Origin: Lotmaria passim
Taxonomy: Eukaryota; Euglenozoa; Kinetoplastea; Trypanosomatida; Trypanosomatidae
Reading direction: 5' to 3'
NCBI GenBank assembly: GCA_037349495.1
Contig: CP140197.1
Location: forward strand, 1,550,001-1,614,000
Length of the DNA: 64,000 nt
Shown here: piece after piece, positions 10,540 to 20,073 of the stretch
Numbering within the stretch: position 1 is the stretch's first letter
Layout: every line of letters begins with the position of its first letter
Notes under the pieces: generated by a model
The model's input: only the letters and a program-made list of their open reading frames with translations
The model's database searches: none
Told to the model about the DNA's origin: nothing
Program-made: the position numbers and the translations under genes

Positions 10540-11742
10540 TTACAAGTCGTCCTCATCCTCCTTCTCCTCTTCCTCTTCCGATGCTGCCTCCTCTGCCGCC
10601 GCTGCCTTCTCGGCCTCCGCCTTGGCCTTGGACGCTTCCTCCCGCTTCTCTTCCTCGATCACCTTCAGCAGTTTCTTCTCTTTCTCTGCCATAGCGCCGT
10701 AGGTCGACTTCACCAGCTTCAGCACCTCTTGCAGGTCATCGCCGAGGATGATGTTGTCAAAGATGCTGCCGCCCTGCACCTGCCACACATCAATCCCGAT
10801 GTACTGCAGCGGGGCGGGCACCCTGTACAGATTCGGCTCCGGCTTGTAGTTGGGGTTCGGAATCTGCTTCGGTGCCCACACGCCCTTGTAGGCAGGGTTG
10901 GCGATTTGCCGCGGCGACCACTCCCCGCGGTAGGCCGGGTTCGGGATCATCGGTGCATTCCACTCGCCGTCCTCCTCATCGTCCCAGTCCTCCGGCTTCG
11001 TGGCGTTGGGGTCGGCGATGGTGGCCGGCTCATCGTCCCAGTCCGCCGGCTTCGTGTCCGCCGGGTCGTCCATCATCTGGTCATCGACCCAGTCCTCCGG
11101 CTTCTTCTCGTCGGGATCGGGGATCGTCTCGGGGGCCACGATGTCCCAGTCCTTCTCGAGGCTCCCACCCGCCTTGTAGGCACCATCCACATACAGCTGG
11201 TACGAGTTGTTCGCCGCGATTTCGAGCGTATAGACGTGCGTGGCCTGGTCCTTCGTGGGACGCATGCTGCCCTTCCACAAGTGGTTCTCGCCGTCGTGAC
11301 TCAGGATGATGTGGACGCGGTTCATCGAGCCGCACGCGTCCGGGCCGAACATGAGCCAGTACGGCGACTCTCCGTTGAAGTCCTTTTGGTCCAGCTCGGA
11401 AAAGAACTTGAGGTAGGCGCCACCGCACTCCAGCTTCTGGTCATGCTTGACAGAAAAAGAGATGACGAGGTTCTTGCCATCGTTGTTCACCGGCGTTGGC
11501 AGCTTCTTCGACACGGCGTAGAACTTCGCATCCTCGGACAGCTGCAGGCCCTGCTCCTTCTTGGCATCCACGTGCACCGCACCGGCCGACAACTTCACCT
11601 TGCCGTAGTCGCTCTTGTGCTCTGACTGCACCCAGCCGTCGAGGCTGTTAAACTCGTCATGGAAGAAGATCTCCGCACGGGCCAGGCAGACACAAAGCAC
11701 CAGCACGCCGACAAAGGCGACCAACACCGTCCGCTGCGACAT
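10540..11742 (-). CDS. CRT: Calreticulin
   Basis: A 400-residue ER lectin chaperone. The start is the ATG at 11740-11742 because a clean signal peptide follows (hydrophobic residues 5-20, likely cleavage after ARA at 23). The N-domain has the family segment HDEFNSLDGWVQSEH and the G-G-A-Y-L-K-F / W-L-M-F-G-P-D-A-C-G pattern. The P-domain carries three acidic repeats of the type KPxDWDD/DW(V/D)DD and three repeats of the type GEWxPxxIxNPxY. The C-terminus is highly acidic with Lys/Glu runs and ends EDDL. This fits the xDDL ER-retrieval signals used in place of KDEL in kinetoplastids. The protein binds monoglucosylated glycoproteins and stores Ca2+ in the ER lumen. Length and order are standard for the family. 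Confidence 0.97.
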   Translation of the reverse strand: MSQRTVLVAFVGVLVLCVCLARAEIFFHDEFNSLDGWVQSEHKSDYGKVKLSAGAVHVDAKKEQGLQLSEDAKFYAVSKKLPTPVNNDGKNLVISFSVKHDQKLECGGAYLKFFSELDQKDFNGESPYWLMFGPDACGSMNRVHIILSHDGENHLWKGSMRPTKDQATHVYTLEIAANNSYQLYVDGAYKAGGSLEKDWDIVAPETIPDPDEKKPEDWVDDQMMDDPADTKPADWDDEPATIADPNATKPEDWDDEEDGEWNAPMIPNPAYRGEWSPRQIANPAYKGVWAPKQIPNPNYKPEPNLYRVPAPLQYIGIDVWQVQGGSIFDNIILGDDLQEVLKLVKSTYGAMAEKEKKLLKVIEEEKREEASKAKAEAEKAAAAEEAASEEEEEKEDEDDL

Positions 11743-13024
11743 CGTTCGCGAAAAAAAGAAGGAATCGAACAAAAAAAATTGACGAGAGAAGTAGAGAGAC
11801 ACAAATACACTACGCAAAAACCAGCACTCTAACAACGGTGTTAAATTAGAACTAAAGTAAAATAAAAGAAAACAGTGTTGGCTAAGGAGGAAAGGAAAGA
11901 GAAGGCTCTCGATTTCAAATCAGCAAAAAAAAAAAGGCGAGTTCTAGAAAACGGTAGACAAAGCAGACACAACTTGAAAAAAAAAAAAAGCACGGCACGA
12001 GAGGAAATAAAGGGGAGCAGAGCAAAGAGAGGAGAACTACAGCACAATGAAATAATAGGAAAAAACACAAAAACGAGTCCATTTCCAAGTGAGTGCTACA
12101 AGACAGCCCGACTGTGAGACTTGCAGGAAGAAGCACAAAGGAAAAAAAAAACAGCTTGTTTGTCGTTCTCCCGAGTACTTCTAGAAAATGGTCTGACGCT
12201 ACAGCTGCAAGGGGATAGTGTATCGAATAAAGGCTTCTGGGGCGTGTGCTGTAGGAATACGCGTGGAGTAACCTCATTTTTTCCGCGAAAACAAATGGGC
12301 TGACAGAAGCAGCTCCGAGCATCCAACCACCACCCTCGACCAAGTGAAAATGAGGATATGTCCTTAGCACACACGCATATTGCCCCTGCATTCCTCTTGT
12401 ACTAACTGTTCATCTTTTTTTCTTTCTTTTCCTTTTTTTCTCACATTAGTTAAGAGTAACCCTCATGTAGTAGTGAAGGAACCGCCACATCATCCCTGGA
12501 AAGCAAACATATGGAAGAGTTTATATGAGAACAACGTCAATAGAGAAGGACAGAGACAACGAGTCGAACACGGGCCGGTGTCAAAAGAGACAGCGTGGCA
12601 AAACAAAGAGTTGATGCATCTGAGTAGCCCAACACAGAAACACACTCAGAAAACAGCTTTCGCATTACCAAAAAAAAAAATGTAGGAAAAGGTCTATATC
12701 ACAACGCAGATTCTCGTTTAAACAACATCAAAAAAAAAAAAAAAGGCGCGTATAACCTCCTCCTTTTTCCGCAACAAGTGATGCAAGAAGTCAAAAAAAA
12801 AAAAAAACGCAGGACTAGACAGCAATAATAAAGCACCTTCCATATCGCACTAAAGCGTAGCGTGCCCCTCCCAAAAAAAAAAAAAAAAAAAAACACGTCG
12901 GCACATGAGGCAGAACAGAAGAAAAAAAGACAAAGAAATAAAATCGTGCGAGGCGTGCTATAAGTGTCGCATCACTCGCGCCTCGAAAACTCGCGCATCA
13001 AGGCAGTCCTCTTCTTCGCTCTTG
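11743..13024. other. Spacer between RPB1 and calreticulin
   Basis: About 1.3 kb, gene-free. It contains many A-runs on the plus strand, including one of the longest in the window (A21, 12873-12893). It should hold the RPB1 3' UTR and the calreticulin 5' leader. Confidence 0.7.
11908..11935 (-). promoter_or_regulatory. Candidate spliced-leader acceptor for calreticulin
   Basis: On the minus strand, a U11 tract (11925-11935) is followed by the first AG at 11908-11909, which would give a 5' UTR of about 166 bases. The choice of AG is inferred from position only. Confidence 0.35.
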
Positions 13025-16000
13025 CTACTGCTCCTCCTGCTCCTCCGTTGGTGAGAAGTCCTGCGAGGGCTGGTTAGGGTTGTAAGGCGCACTCGCACGC
13101 GAGCTGGCCGCCCCGCTCAGCACGTCGCCACCGCCAGCAACACCGCTGACGTTGGAGGCCTCAAACATGTACATCGGACCACCGCCACCACCGGCTAACG
13201 ATGCCGCCGGCATCGGCATCCCCGACAGCGAGCCGTAACTGCCACCGCCGCCGTGAGAGGCCGGGGCGACAGACTGCAGGTGGTAGGAGGACAACTCCGC
13301 GTCCAGTGCACTGGCGCTCGCCAGGTTCGACGACGCAAGGTAAGTCGACGCGCCGGAGAGCCGCTGGCTGCTCTGGTAGTCACTCGTGTTCGAGGCGGCT
13401 GCGAGGGCGGCTCCCATTGAGGTCGGGTGCACGACGCTGCTGAACTGCACCTGACTCGCCTCAATCGCCATGCCGGCGTAGAGGCCGCCGCGGCGCGGGT
13501 ACACCGAAAACGCACTGAGGCCCAGGGAGCTGTTCGCGTGCACCGTTGACGGCGGCAGGTCGCTGTGCAGGCCCTGCGCCGACGACCCTGGTGCAACAGA
13601 GGCCTCGGTGTGGTACACATTCGACGTGCGCGCCTCCGTAGCTTTATCGAGCGGCACCACGTGCTGCAGCTTGCTCATGTCCAGCATGAGGTCAAAGAGC
13701 CCCGTGCCGATGTGGGCCTGGTTGCCCAAGACGAGGTTCGCCGACACGCCACGCACCGGGTCCTTCTCACCGAATGCGGCCGCCGTCATGAGCACCTTCA
13801 CTGTCTCCTCGAAGGAACACCGCATCAGAGGGCCGGAGGTCTCGCTGCGGTTGATGCCTGTGCGGCTCACCGCCATCAGGTAGCCGCGCTGGCACATCGT
13901 GTCCACCAGGATGGTGTAGTGGCGGTAGTTGATGTTCAGCCCATAGGCGAGGTAGGCCTCTCGTAGCTCAAACAGCAACTTGCGCCGCGCCGCCTCAATG
14001 CCAAGCACCGCCACGATCTCCGGTATCTTGTTACTGCTCGTCTTGACAAAGTCGACCATGTTGACGCCCTGGTGGTTCACCACGCCCACAAAAATACGCT
14101 GCAGCGCCGTGCCCTCCGTGTCCACCATCCAACTCGACTGCTTCGCCACGCCCCCGGTGCTTGGGTCAACGCTGAACGTCGTGCCCTCCTTCAGCAGCGT
14201 CTTCTTGATGCCCGGGATGCCGCGGAGGTGCACGCTCTGCAGCAGCTGCGACACCGCCTTCGTCAACGCGGGGACCGCGTCGGCGCCGGCGCACTGCCGC
14301 GGACGCAGGCGCACCACCCGATGCCCGTCGCTCTCGAGGTTCGCCTGCACGAGGTACGAGTCATCCATCTGCCGAATCGCGCTCTTCACGTCCTTCATGT
14401 TCAGCCGCTTGTCGTTAAACAGCTCCGTGTCGAGGATGAGCCGCGCGATGAAGGGAGAGGGTTTCGTGGTGGACTGCGCCGCGTTCGGCTGCTCGCCTGC
14501 GTTGCGCACCTGCCGCTCCCACTCGAGGATGCTCACGTCCTCGGCAACGACTGTGTTGAAAGGGTCGGGGTCGTAGATGATCTGCACCGTCGTCGTGATG
14601 TTTGCCAGGGTGCAGTACTCGATGTACTGCTGCGCCTCCTGCGCCTTCTGCCGCTGCTGGTACTCGCGGGTGAGGCAGACAGCCACACTCGCGTTGCGCT
14701 GATTTCTGCTGACGTTCAGCAGCTCCAGCAGTCGCGGCACGCCGAGGGTGACGTTCTTGGACGAAATGCCGGCGTTGTGGAAAGTGTTCAGCGTCATCTG
14801 CGTCGCGGGCTCGCCGCAGGACTGCGCGGCGATGGCGCCGATGATCTCTCCAGGGGTGATGAGGGACTGCTGGTACTTGGTGCGGATCTCCTTCAGCAGG
14901 TACTCGAAGGCTTTGTCGTTCAGCTTGTATTCCTTCAACACCCGCTTCGAGCCGAGAATCTGGCGCAGGTGGATGCCGAAGAGCGTCAGCGCTCGCTCGA
15001 CCCGCTGCTGGCTCAACACGTTCAGGAAACGGCCGCTGTAGTCCTTGTGGTAAGAGGGGAATAGCTGCACAAGGTCCTCCTGCAACTCCCGCACGCGCTG
15101 AATCACCGTGATAGGGTTCAGGTTCGACACCTGACTGCGCTTTCCCATCGTCGTCCGCGCGTTCTGGATGAGTCGGGCCACGTTGACCGGCAGGTTCATC
15201 TTTAGTTTGTTCTTCTCCTCCATGTCGATGATGAGGCGGGACAGGTCACGGTCCTTCATAAGCTGGTCGTACTCCTCGTGCAGCTTCGACACGCTCTGCG
15301 GATCGCGCAGCAGGGAGTCGCGCACAAACGGATCCATGTAGCTGCCTCCCATGTTCTCCGAGAAGCTGCCCTCGTCATTGTACTCGTAGCGGTATTTATC
15401 CGCCATTTCGTTGTTCGTCATGTGCGGGATCGGGAAGGCTTGGCTGCCTTCGATGCGGGCCCCGTCAAGGCCATCCTCGCCGTAGGCCAGCTGGATCAAC
15501 TCCTGGTTCGCGTTGCGCACCGTACCGTCGTAGGCGGCGTGCACGTCCTCCAGCGCCTTCACGAGCTTGCGCTGCAGGTAGCCCGTGTCGGACGTCTTGA
15601 CGGCCGTGTCGATGAGCCCCTCACGGCCGGCCATCGTGTGGAAGTAGAACTCGTGCGGCTGCAGGCCCTCGACGTACCCGCGCGTCGCCATCCCACGCGA
15701 GGTCTCGCCGTAGTCGTCCAACATGAAGTGCGGCAGTGTGCGGCGGCGGAAACCGAAGGGGATGCGGCTGCCCGCGACGTTTTGCTGGCCCACAAAGACG
15801 GCGATCTGGCAAATGTTAAGATCGCTGCCTTTGCTGCCGGCCTCAATCATTACCTTGAAGCTGTTCGTGCGGCGCACGTTGCTCAGCGCCTTCTTGGCCG
15901 CCTCCTCGCGGCACTTGTTCAGCGCGCTGTTCACATCCGCCTCGAACGACTGCAGAAGGCTCATGCCTGCTTTGCGTGTGAGCTTGCCGTTGTTGGCCGC

Positions 16001-18022
16001 TGCGCCGATCTTCTCGACGGACTGGCGCGTCTTGTGCAGTACGTTGTTCATCTCCTTGAGCGTGCTGGCATCCGCGACGGTGTCCTGCACGCCCACCGAG
16101 AAGGCAAAGCAGTAGTTAAAGTAGGTCGTAATACGCTGCACGCCGTTGATGAACTTCGCCACCTCATCAGAGCCGCGCTCGTTGAAGATGACGTGGATGA
16201 GGGAGCCGGGGGCCGCGCCGACGACGCCTTTTGTGATCGCCCCCACCAGCAGCTGCCCGCGCTGGATCATGATCTTCTTGTCGTTGTGTGGGAAGGGCGG
16301 CTTGTCGTAGGGCGAGGCGGGGTGGTTGACCTCCGGCAGGATGAGGGAGAAGATCTGCTTGCCGGTCCAGAGCGAACGCGGCTTGAGGATCGCTGGTATG
16401 GGCAGCTCCCACAGGTCCAGCCACAGCGCGACGCTCTGGATGAAGTACTTGTCGACGAAGGTGTCTTTGTCGGTGAGGCGGTAGCTGCCGAGAAGGCTGT
16501 CCTGCACGATGCCCATGCATGGAGCCGACTTGTTCGGCGAGACGAAGTTCTTGGGCACCATCATCATCTCAATCAGCTCCGCCTTCGTCAGCAGCGACTG
16601 CGGCACGTGTAGGTTCATCTCGTCCCCGTCGAAGTCGGCGTTGTACGGCGTTGTACACGAGAGGTTGAGGCGGAAGGTGTTGTAGTTCAGCACCCGCACC
16701 CGGTGGCCCATCATGCTCATGCGGTGCAGCGTCGGCTGACGGTTAAAGAGGACGACGTCGCCGTCGATCACGTGGCGCTCGACGACGTCGCCGATGTCGA
16801 GGTTCACCGCGCTGCGGTCCTTCACCAGGGCCAGCTTTGTCACGTTGCCGTTGGGCCTTATGATATAGTTGGCAGAGGGGTAGGTGGTACGCTGCACAAA
16901 CTCTGTCAGCCGCTTCTTATTGATCACGTTCACCCGCTCCGGGAACGTCAGCGTCATGGCCACGGAAAAAGGGACGCCAACCTCGTCGACGTCAATGTTC
17001 GGGTCACCCGTGATGACAGTACGCGCGGAGAAGTCAACACGTTTGCCCATCAGGTTGCCGCGCAGCCGGCCGTACTTGCCCTTGAGGCGCTCCGTCAGCG
17101 ACTTCAGCTTCTTCGTGTCGCCGACCTTCGCCGGCTTGTAATAGGTGGAGGCGTTGTTAAAGAAAGTCGCCACGTGCTCCTGCAGCAGCGCACGCGAGCG
17201 GTCCACCGCCGCCTTCACGCCAGACTCTTTGTCCTTGCGCAGTTGGATGTTGCGCTTGACGATGGACATGATTTGGTGGGTGAGCTCGTCGTCGGACTTG
17301 GCGGAGCCGAAGGCCACGGCGGGGCGCACCTGCGGAGGGGGGATGGGCAGCACCGTGAGGATAAGATCGCGTGGGTGGCAGAAGCGGGGGTCGAAGCCCA
17401 TGAAGGCGGCGTCGGCGTCCGAGACGCGGTCCAGCACCTGTCGCGCGTTGTCGGCGTGCCACACAAAGTCCTGCTCCTCCTGTGTCACCTTAATCTGCAG
17501 ACCGGGGTAGATGCCGAGAAAGCGGCCGATGCGGGGCTGGCGACCCTTTCCCTCACAGCCCTGGATGTCCTTGCTTCGCTTGCACACACTGCCGCAGAGC
17601 TTCGCGACAAGGCGCAGACGGTTGAGGCCCTGCACGTGCTCGACCTTCTTCCGCTCCATCGGGTCATTCGTGTCCATCAGCAGCGCACCACAGTACTTGC
17701 AGACGCACTTCAGCGCAATCAGCACCACGTCAAAGACGTTGATGTTGAAAATGGGCTCGGCCAGCTCAACGTAGCCGAAGTGGCCCGGGCACTCCGGGTG
17801 CTTCAGACCGCATGTCTCGCAGCTGTAGTCGAAGTCGGTCGTGCCCATGCGAAGGTCGTTGATACCGCCTCGCACAGGTTGGCCGTGCTCGTACGACTTG
17901 GCGTGCTCGATGCGGCACGTCGCGTAGGCTTTGATCTGGCGTTCTTTGAACACCTCAAACTGCACATCGTGCACCTTCTGCAGTGGCATCTGCGAAGGTG
18001 GCAAAGGAGCACCACCAGACAT
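13025..18022 (-). CDS. RPB1: RNA polymerase II largest subunit
   Basis: A 1665-residue protein that catalyses nuclear mRNA synthesis. The N-terminal clamp has zinc ligands in CETCGLKHPECPGH and CKYCGAL. The catalytic Mg-binding motif NADFDGD lies at residues 461-467, preceded by the NRQPTLHRMSMM block. The bridge-helix region (GREGLIDTAVKTSDTGYLQR) and the trigger-loop region (GEPATQMTLNTFHNAG) are intact. Numerous stretches match the T. brucei protein as I remember it. The last 200 or so residues are Ser/Ala/Gly/Tyr-rich with no YSPTSPS heptads, which is the known kinetoplastid CTD form and likely a phosphorylation platform. The start ATG (18020-18022) has no upstream in-frame alternative that fits. 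The stop is TAG. The frame is uninterrupted throughout, which argues that TAG and TGA are not generally reassigned in this genome. Confidence 0.98.
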   Translation of the reverse strand: MSGGAPLPPSQMPLQKVHDVQFEVFKERQIKAYATCRIEHAKSYEHGQPVRGGINDLRMGTTDFDYSCETCGLKHPECPGHFGYVELAEPIFNINVFDVVLIALKCVCKYCGALLMDTNDPMERKKVEHVQGLNRLRLVAKLCGSVCKRSKDIQGCEGKGRQPRIGRFLGIYPGLQIKVTQEEQDFVWHADNARQVLDRVSDADAAFMGFDPRFCHPRDLILTVLPIPPPQVRPAVAFGSAKSDDELTHQIMSIVKRNIQLRKDKESGVKAAVDRSRALLQEHVATFFNNASTYYKPAKVGDTKKLKSLTERLKGKYGRLRGNLMGKRVDFSARTVITGDPNIDVDEVGVPFSVAMTLTFPERVNVINKKRLTEFVQRTTYPSANYIIRPNGNVTKLALVKDRSAVNLDIGDVVERHVIDGDVVLFNRQPTLHRMSMMGHRVRVLNYNTFRLNLSCTTPYNADFDGDEMNLHVPQSLLTKAELIEMMMVPKNFVSPNKSAPCMGIVQDSLLGSYRLTDKDTFVDKYFIQSVALWLDLWELPIPAILKPRSLWTGKQIFSLILPEVNHPASPYDKPPFPHNDKKIMIQRGQLLVGAITKGVVGAAPGSLIHVIFNERGSDEVAKFINGVQRITTYFNYCFAFSVGVQDTVADASTLKEMNNVLHKTRQSVEKIGAAANNGKLTRKAGMSLLQSFEADVNSALNKCREEAAKKALSNVRRTNSFKVMIEAGSKGSDLNICQIAVFVGQQNVAGSRIPFGFRRRTLPHFMLDDYGETSRGMATRGYVEGLQPHEFYFHTMAGREGLIDTAVKTSDTGYLQRKLVKALEDVHAAYDGTVRNANQELIQLAYGEDGLDGARIEGSQAFPIPHMTNNEMADKYRYEYNDEGSFSENMGGSYMDPFVRDSLLRDPQSVSKLHEEYDQLMKDRDLSRLIIDMEEKNKLKMNLPVNVARLIQNARTTMGKRSQVSNLNPITVIQRVRELQEDLVQLFPSYHKDYSGRFLNVLSQQRVERALTLFGIHLRQILGSKRVLKEYKLNDKAFEYLLKEIRTKYQQSLITPGEIIGAIAAQSCGEPATQMTLNTFHNAGISSKNVTLGVPRLLELLNVSRNQRNASVAVCLTREYQQRQKAQEAQQYIEYCTLANITTTVQIIYDPDPFNTVVAEDVSILEWERQVRNAGEQPNAAQSTTKPSPFIARLILDTELFNDKRLNMKDVKSAIRQMDDSYLVQANLESDGHRVVRLRPRQCAGADAVPALTKAVSQLLQSVHLRGIPGIKKTLLKEGTTFSVDPSTGGVAKQSSWMVDTEGTALQRIFVGVVNHQGVNMVDFVKTSSNKIPEIVAVLGIEAARRKLLFELREAYLAYGLNINYRHYTILVDTMCQRGYLMAVSRTGINRSETSGPLMRCSFEETVKVLMTAAAFGEKDPVRGVSANLVLGNQAHIGTGLFDLMLDMSKLQHVVPLDKATEARTSNVYHTEASVAPGSSAQGLHSDLPPSTVHANSSLGLSAFSVYPRRGGLYAGMAIEASQVQFSSVVHPTSMGAALAAASNTSDYQSSQRLSGASTYLASSNLASASALDAELSSYHLQSVAPASHGGGGSYGSLSGMPMPAASLAGGGGGPMYMFEASNVSGVAGGGDVLSGAASSRASAPYNPNQPSQDFSPTEEQEEQ

Positions 18023-18924
18023 TCTCTTTTCCTTATCCCTTTTGCTACTTGTATTTTGCGCCTTTCTTAGTTATCTGGTGTTACAGATTCGCTCGGCGAA
18101 ATCTCAAATAGGAGACAACAACAACAAAAAAAAAAAAAGAAGCTCTTGACACGCACTACCGATGCGTAGTACCTGACCAATAATAACAGTAAAAGAGAAA
18201 AGCACAGGAAGTAAAAAAGTAATGCCGTCTCCAGAAGTCTATCCCCCAATCCGAACAAGACTGTTCTTGCGCTAAAACGACAAGAAAACACTAGTATATG
18301 TATGTATCGCTTCTCCTAGCAGCACAAATAGAAGAAAAAAAAAAAGGTGCCAGGTTTACTTAGAACGTGGCTGTACGAAGATGCACACACTCACAGACAC
18401 GAGAAGAAGAGTACACTGCTGGTGCACACTAGAGAGAGATAGTAGGAGAGAACAATCAGAAAAGGAGATGCGAAGAAAACGGAGAAAAGGGAGGACGAGA
18501 AGGAGGCTCTTTATCATTACCCCTTATTATTCTAGAACGCTACGGCTTCATTATGATGACGTCTTCTGAGTAAGCCCCGTGAGAGTAGAAACACTCTGAC
18601 TATTATTATTGTTATTTACTTGAAATATGAAGATATTGAGTAACGCTAGCAGCTCTTTTCTTTGGATCGGCAGTTGCATGTGTGTGTGCGTATCTGTGGA
18701 TGTTCTCATTTTTGTTTGTCTTCTAGAATCAGCGAGGTTGCCACGAGACACAGCTGTTGGGGCAAAAGACAACTGCATCGCGAACAAAAATAAATAAATA
18801 AATAAGCAACTCCACCGTAGTGGGTGTCGCCCACGAGAATAAAAATAAAAAAGAAGACAGTTAAGCCTCTTATCTCCCACACAAAAGCCCACTCTTCTTC
18901 CTTTTTCTCCTCTCTCTCTCTCTC
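18023..18924. other. Spacer between the fluoride channel and RPB1
   Basis: About 0.9 kb, gene-free. It holds A-runs at about 18126-18138 and 18334-18345 and a CT run that abuts the fluoride-channel stop codon (18909-18926). Confidence 0.7.
18103..18138 (-). promoter_or_regulatory. Candidate polypyrimidine tract and spliced-leader acceptor for RPB1
   Basis: On the minus strand a U-run of about 13 (18126-18138) leads into GUUGUUGUUGUCUCC. The first AG is at 18103-18104, about 80 bases before the RPB1 ATG. This is a textbook trypanosomatid arrangement; usage is inferred. Confidence 0.45.
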
Positions 18925-20073
18925 TCAGCTCACGGTCCGTCGATACATTTGCGGCCGACCGATGCCACAGATAAATACGCTGATACCGATCGTTACGGAG
19001 GCGTAGAGGTAGGCGAAGGCAACACGCCCATTGCCATAGAAGCCAACCAGCTCATTGACGACGGACGAGACCGTCGAGAGAGCGCCGCTGATGCCCTGTT
19101 GCACAATGGCAAACCACGTATTGCACGGGTGTAGCACCTCCATGTTGAACAGAATAATCGATAGTGTGACGGCGACGACGTTGGCCACGAGCGTGCCCAC
19201 AGGAAACTGCGCGACACAGTCTCGCTTGTTTAGGTAGAAAGAAAGCAGAAAGCGGAGGACGGCACCAGCGGGGGCAAAGGCGATCATGCGGATGTCATCG
19301 GAGGAGACGACGCGCACGCGGCCCTTGTTGATGTACACCTGCACCAGCACCGGCGTCAGCACCGCCGCCACCACCAGCAGCACAAAAACAGCAACATCAA
19401 CAGCCTGCAACAGACGCCAGTGCGCTGTCCACGACGCCCAAGGGCAGCGCAGCAGCTGCGCGCAGCACCACCGCAGCCACCGGCCCAAGTCCCGGCCCCA
19501 CAAAAAGAACACCACGGGCATCGTGCCGGCGATGAAGAGGTGCTCAAAGGCAGCACCAGCAGTGTTCTGCACCATCGACTTGACCATCCACGTGCTGAAG
19601 GTCGTGAAGCTTCCGCAGAAGCCCACACACACGGCGCGGTAGGTCAAGGGCAGGTGTGACTCCGGCGGCAAGAGGGTGGCCGCCAGGCCCATTACAAAGC
19701 TGCCGATGCTGTTGGGCTCGAGGTAGTCGAACTTGGCAAAGAAGGGGTATTTCACAAAGCACCTCTCCATAGCAAAGCGGACGGCGTTGCCGCCAAGCCC
19801 GGCAGCAGCCACGCTGAGACACGAGAGCACGAGGACAAGGTGCGGGGACCAGTCAGCTGTGTAGGGCTGCGCCGGGGCAGGAGAAGAAGCGGCATCTTTA
19901 TCAGAGGGGGCGTTGTGAGCAGACGCCGTGCTGCGGTCGTCGTGAAGGGTGGCGTTGAGGGGTGAGTGGTCTTCTGTGGCGGCTCTGCCCTCTCCACCGT
20001 TGCCAGTGGGAAAGGTGGGCACATCCGGTGAACACAAAGACGGCTCCTCGTGGCGAGTAGCGGAATTCTCCAT
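18925..20073 (-). CDS. FEX: Two-domain fluoride channel, CrcB/FEX family
   Basis: A 382-residue membrane protein that exports fluoride. The true start is the ATG at 20071-20073; frame further upstream has only a GTG. Residues 1-75 are a polar, Ser/Asp-rich N-terminal extension. The first CrcB-like half spans about 80-195, with GLGGNAVRF (92-100), the conserved Asn in PNSIGSF (120-126) and the hallmark GFCGSFTTFSTW (151-162). A connecting helix and a charged loop (about 200-260) follow. The second half has APAGAVLRF (267-275), the Asn in TLVANVVA (294-301) and a drifted GISGALSTVSSVVNE (327-341). Eukaryotic FEX proteins are such fused inverted dimers, with one half often degenerate. The protein probably sits in the plasma membrane. 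The neighbours RPB1 and PP1-like are functionally unrelated. Confidence 0.92.
   Translation of the reverse strand: MENSATRHEEPSLCSPDVPTFPTGNGGEGRAATEDHSPLNATLHDDRSTASAHNAPSDKDAASSPAPAQPYTADWSPHLVLVLSCLSVAAAGLGGNAVRFAMERCFVKYPFFAKFDYLEPNSIGSFVMGLAATLLPPESHLPLTYRAVCVGFCGSFTTFSTWMVKSMVQNTAGAAFEHLFIAGTMPVVFFLWGRDLGRWLRWCCAQLLRCPWASWTAHWRLLQAVDVAVFVLLVVAAVLTPVLVQVYINKGRVRVVSSDDIRMIAFAPAGAVLRFLLSFYLNKRDCVAQFPVGTLVANVVAVTLSIILFNMEVLHPCNTWFAIVQQGISGALSTVSSVVNELVGFYGNGRVAFAYLYASVTIGISVFICGIGRPQMYRRTVS

Noticed and set aside
15278-18070. Long plus-strand frames across RPB1
   Set aside because: They are antisense shadows of RPB1, whose minus-strand protein is unmistakable.
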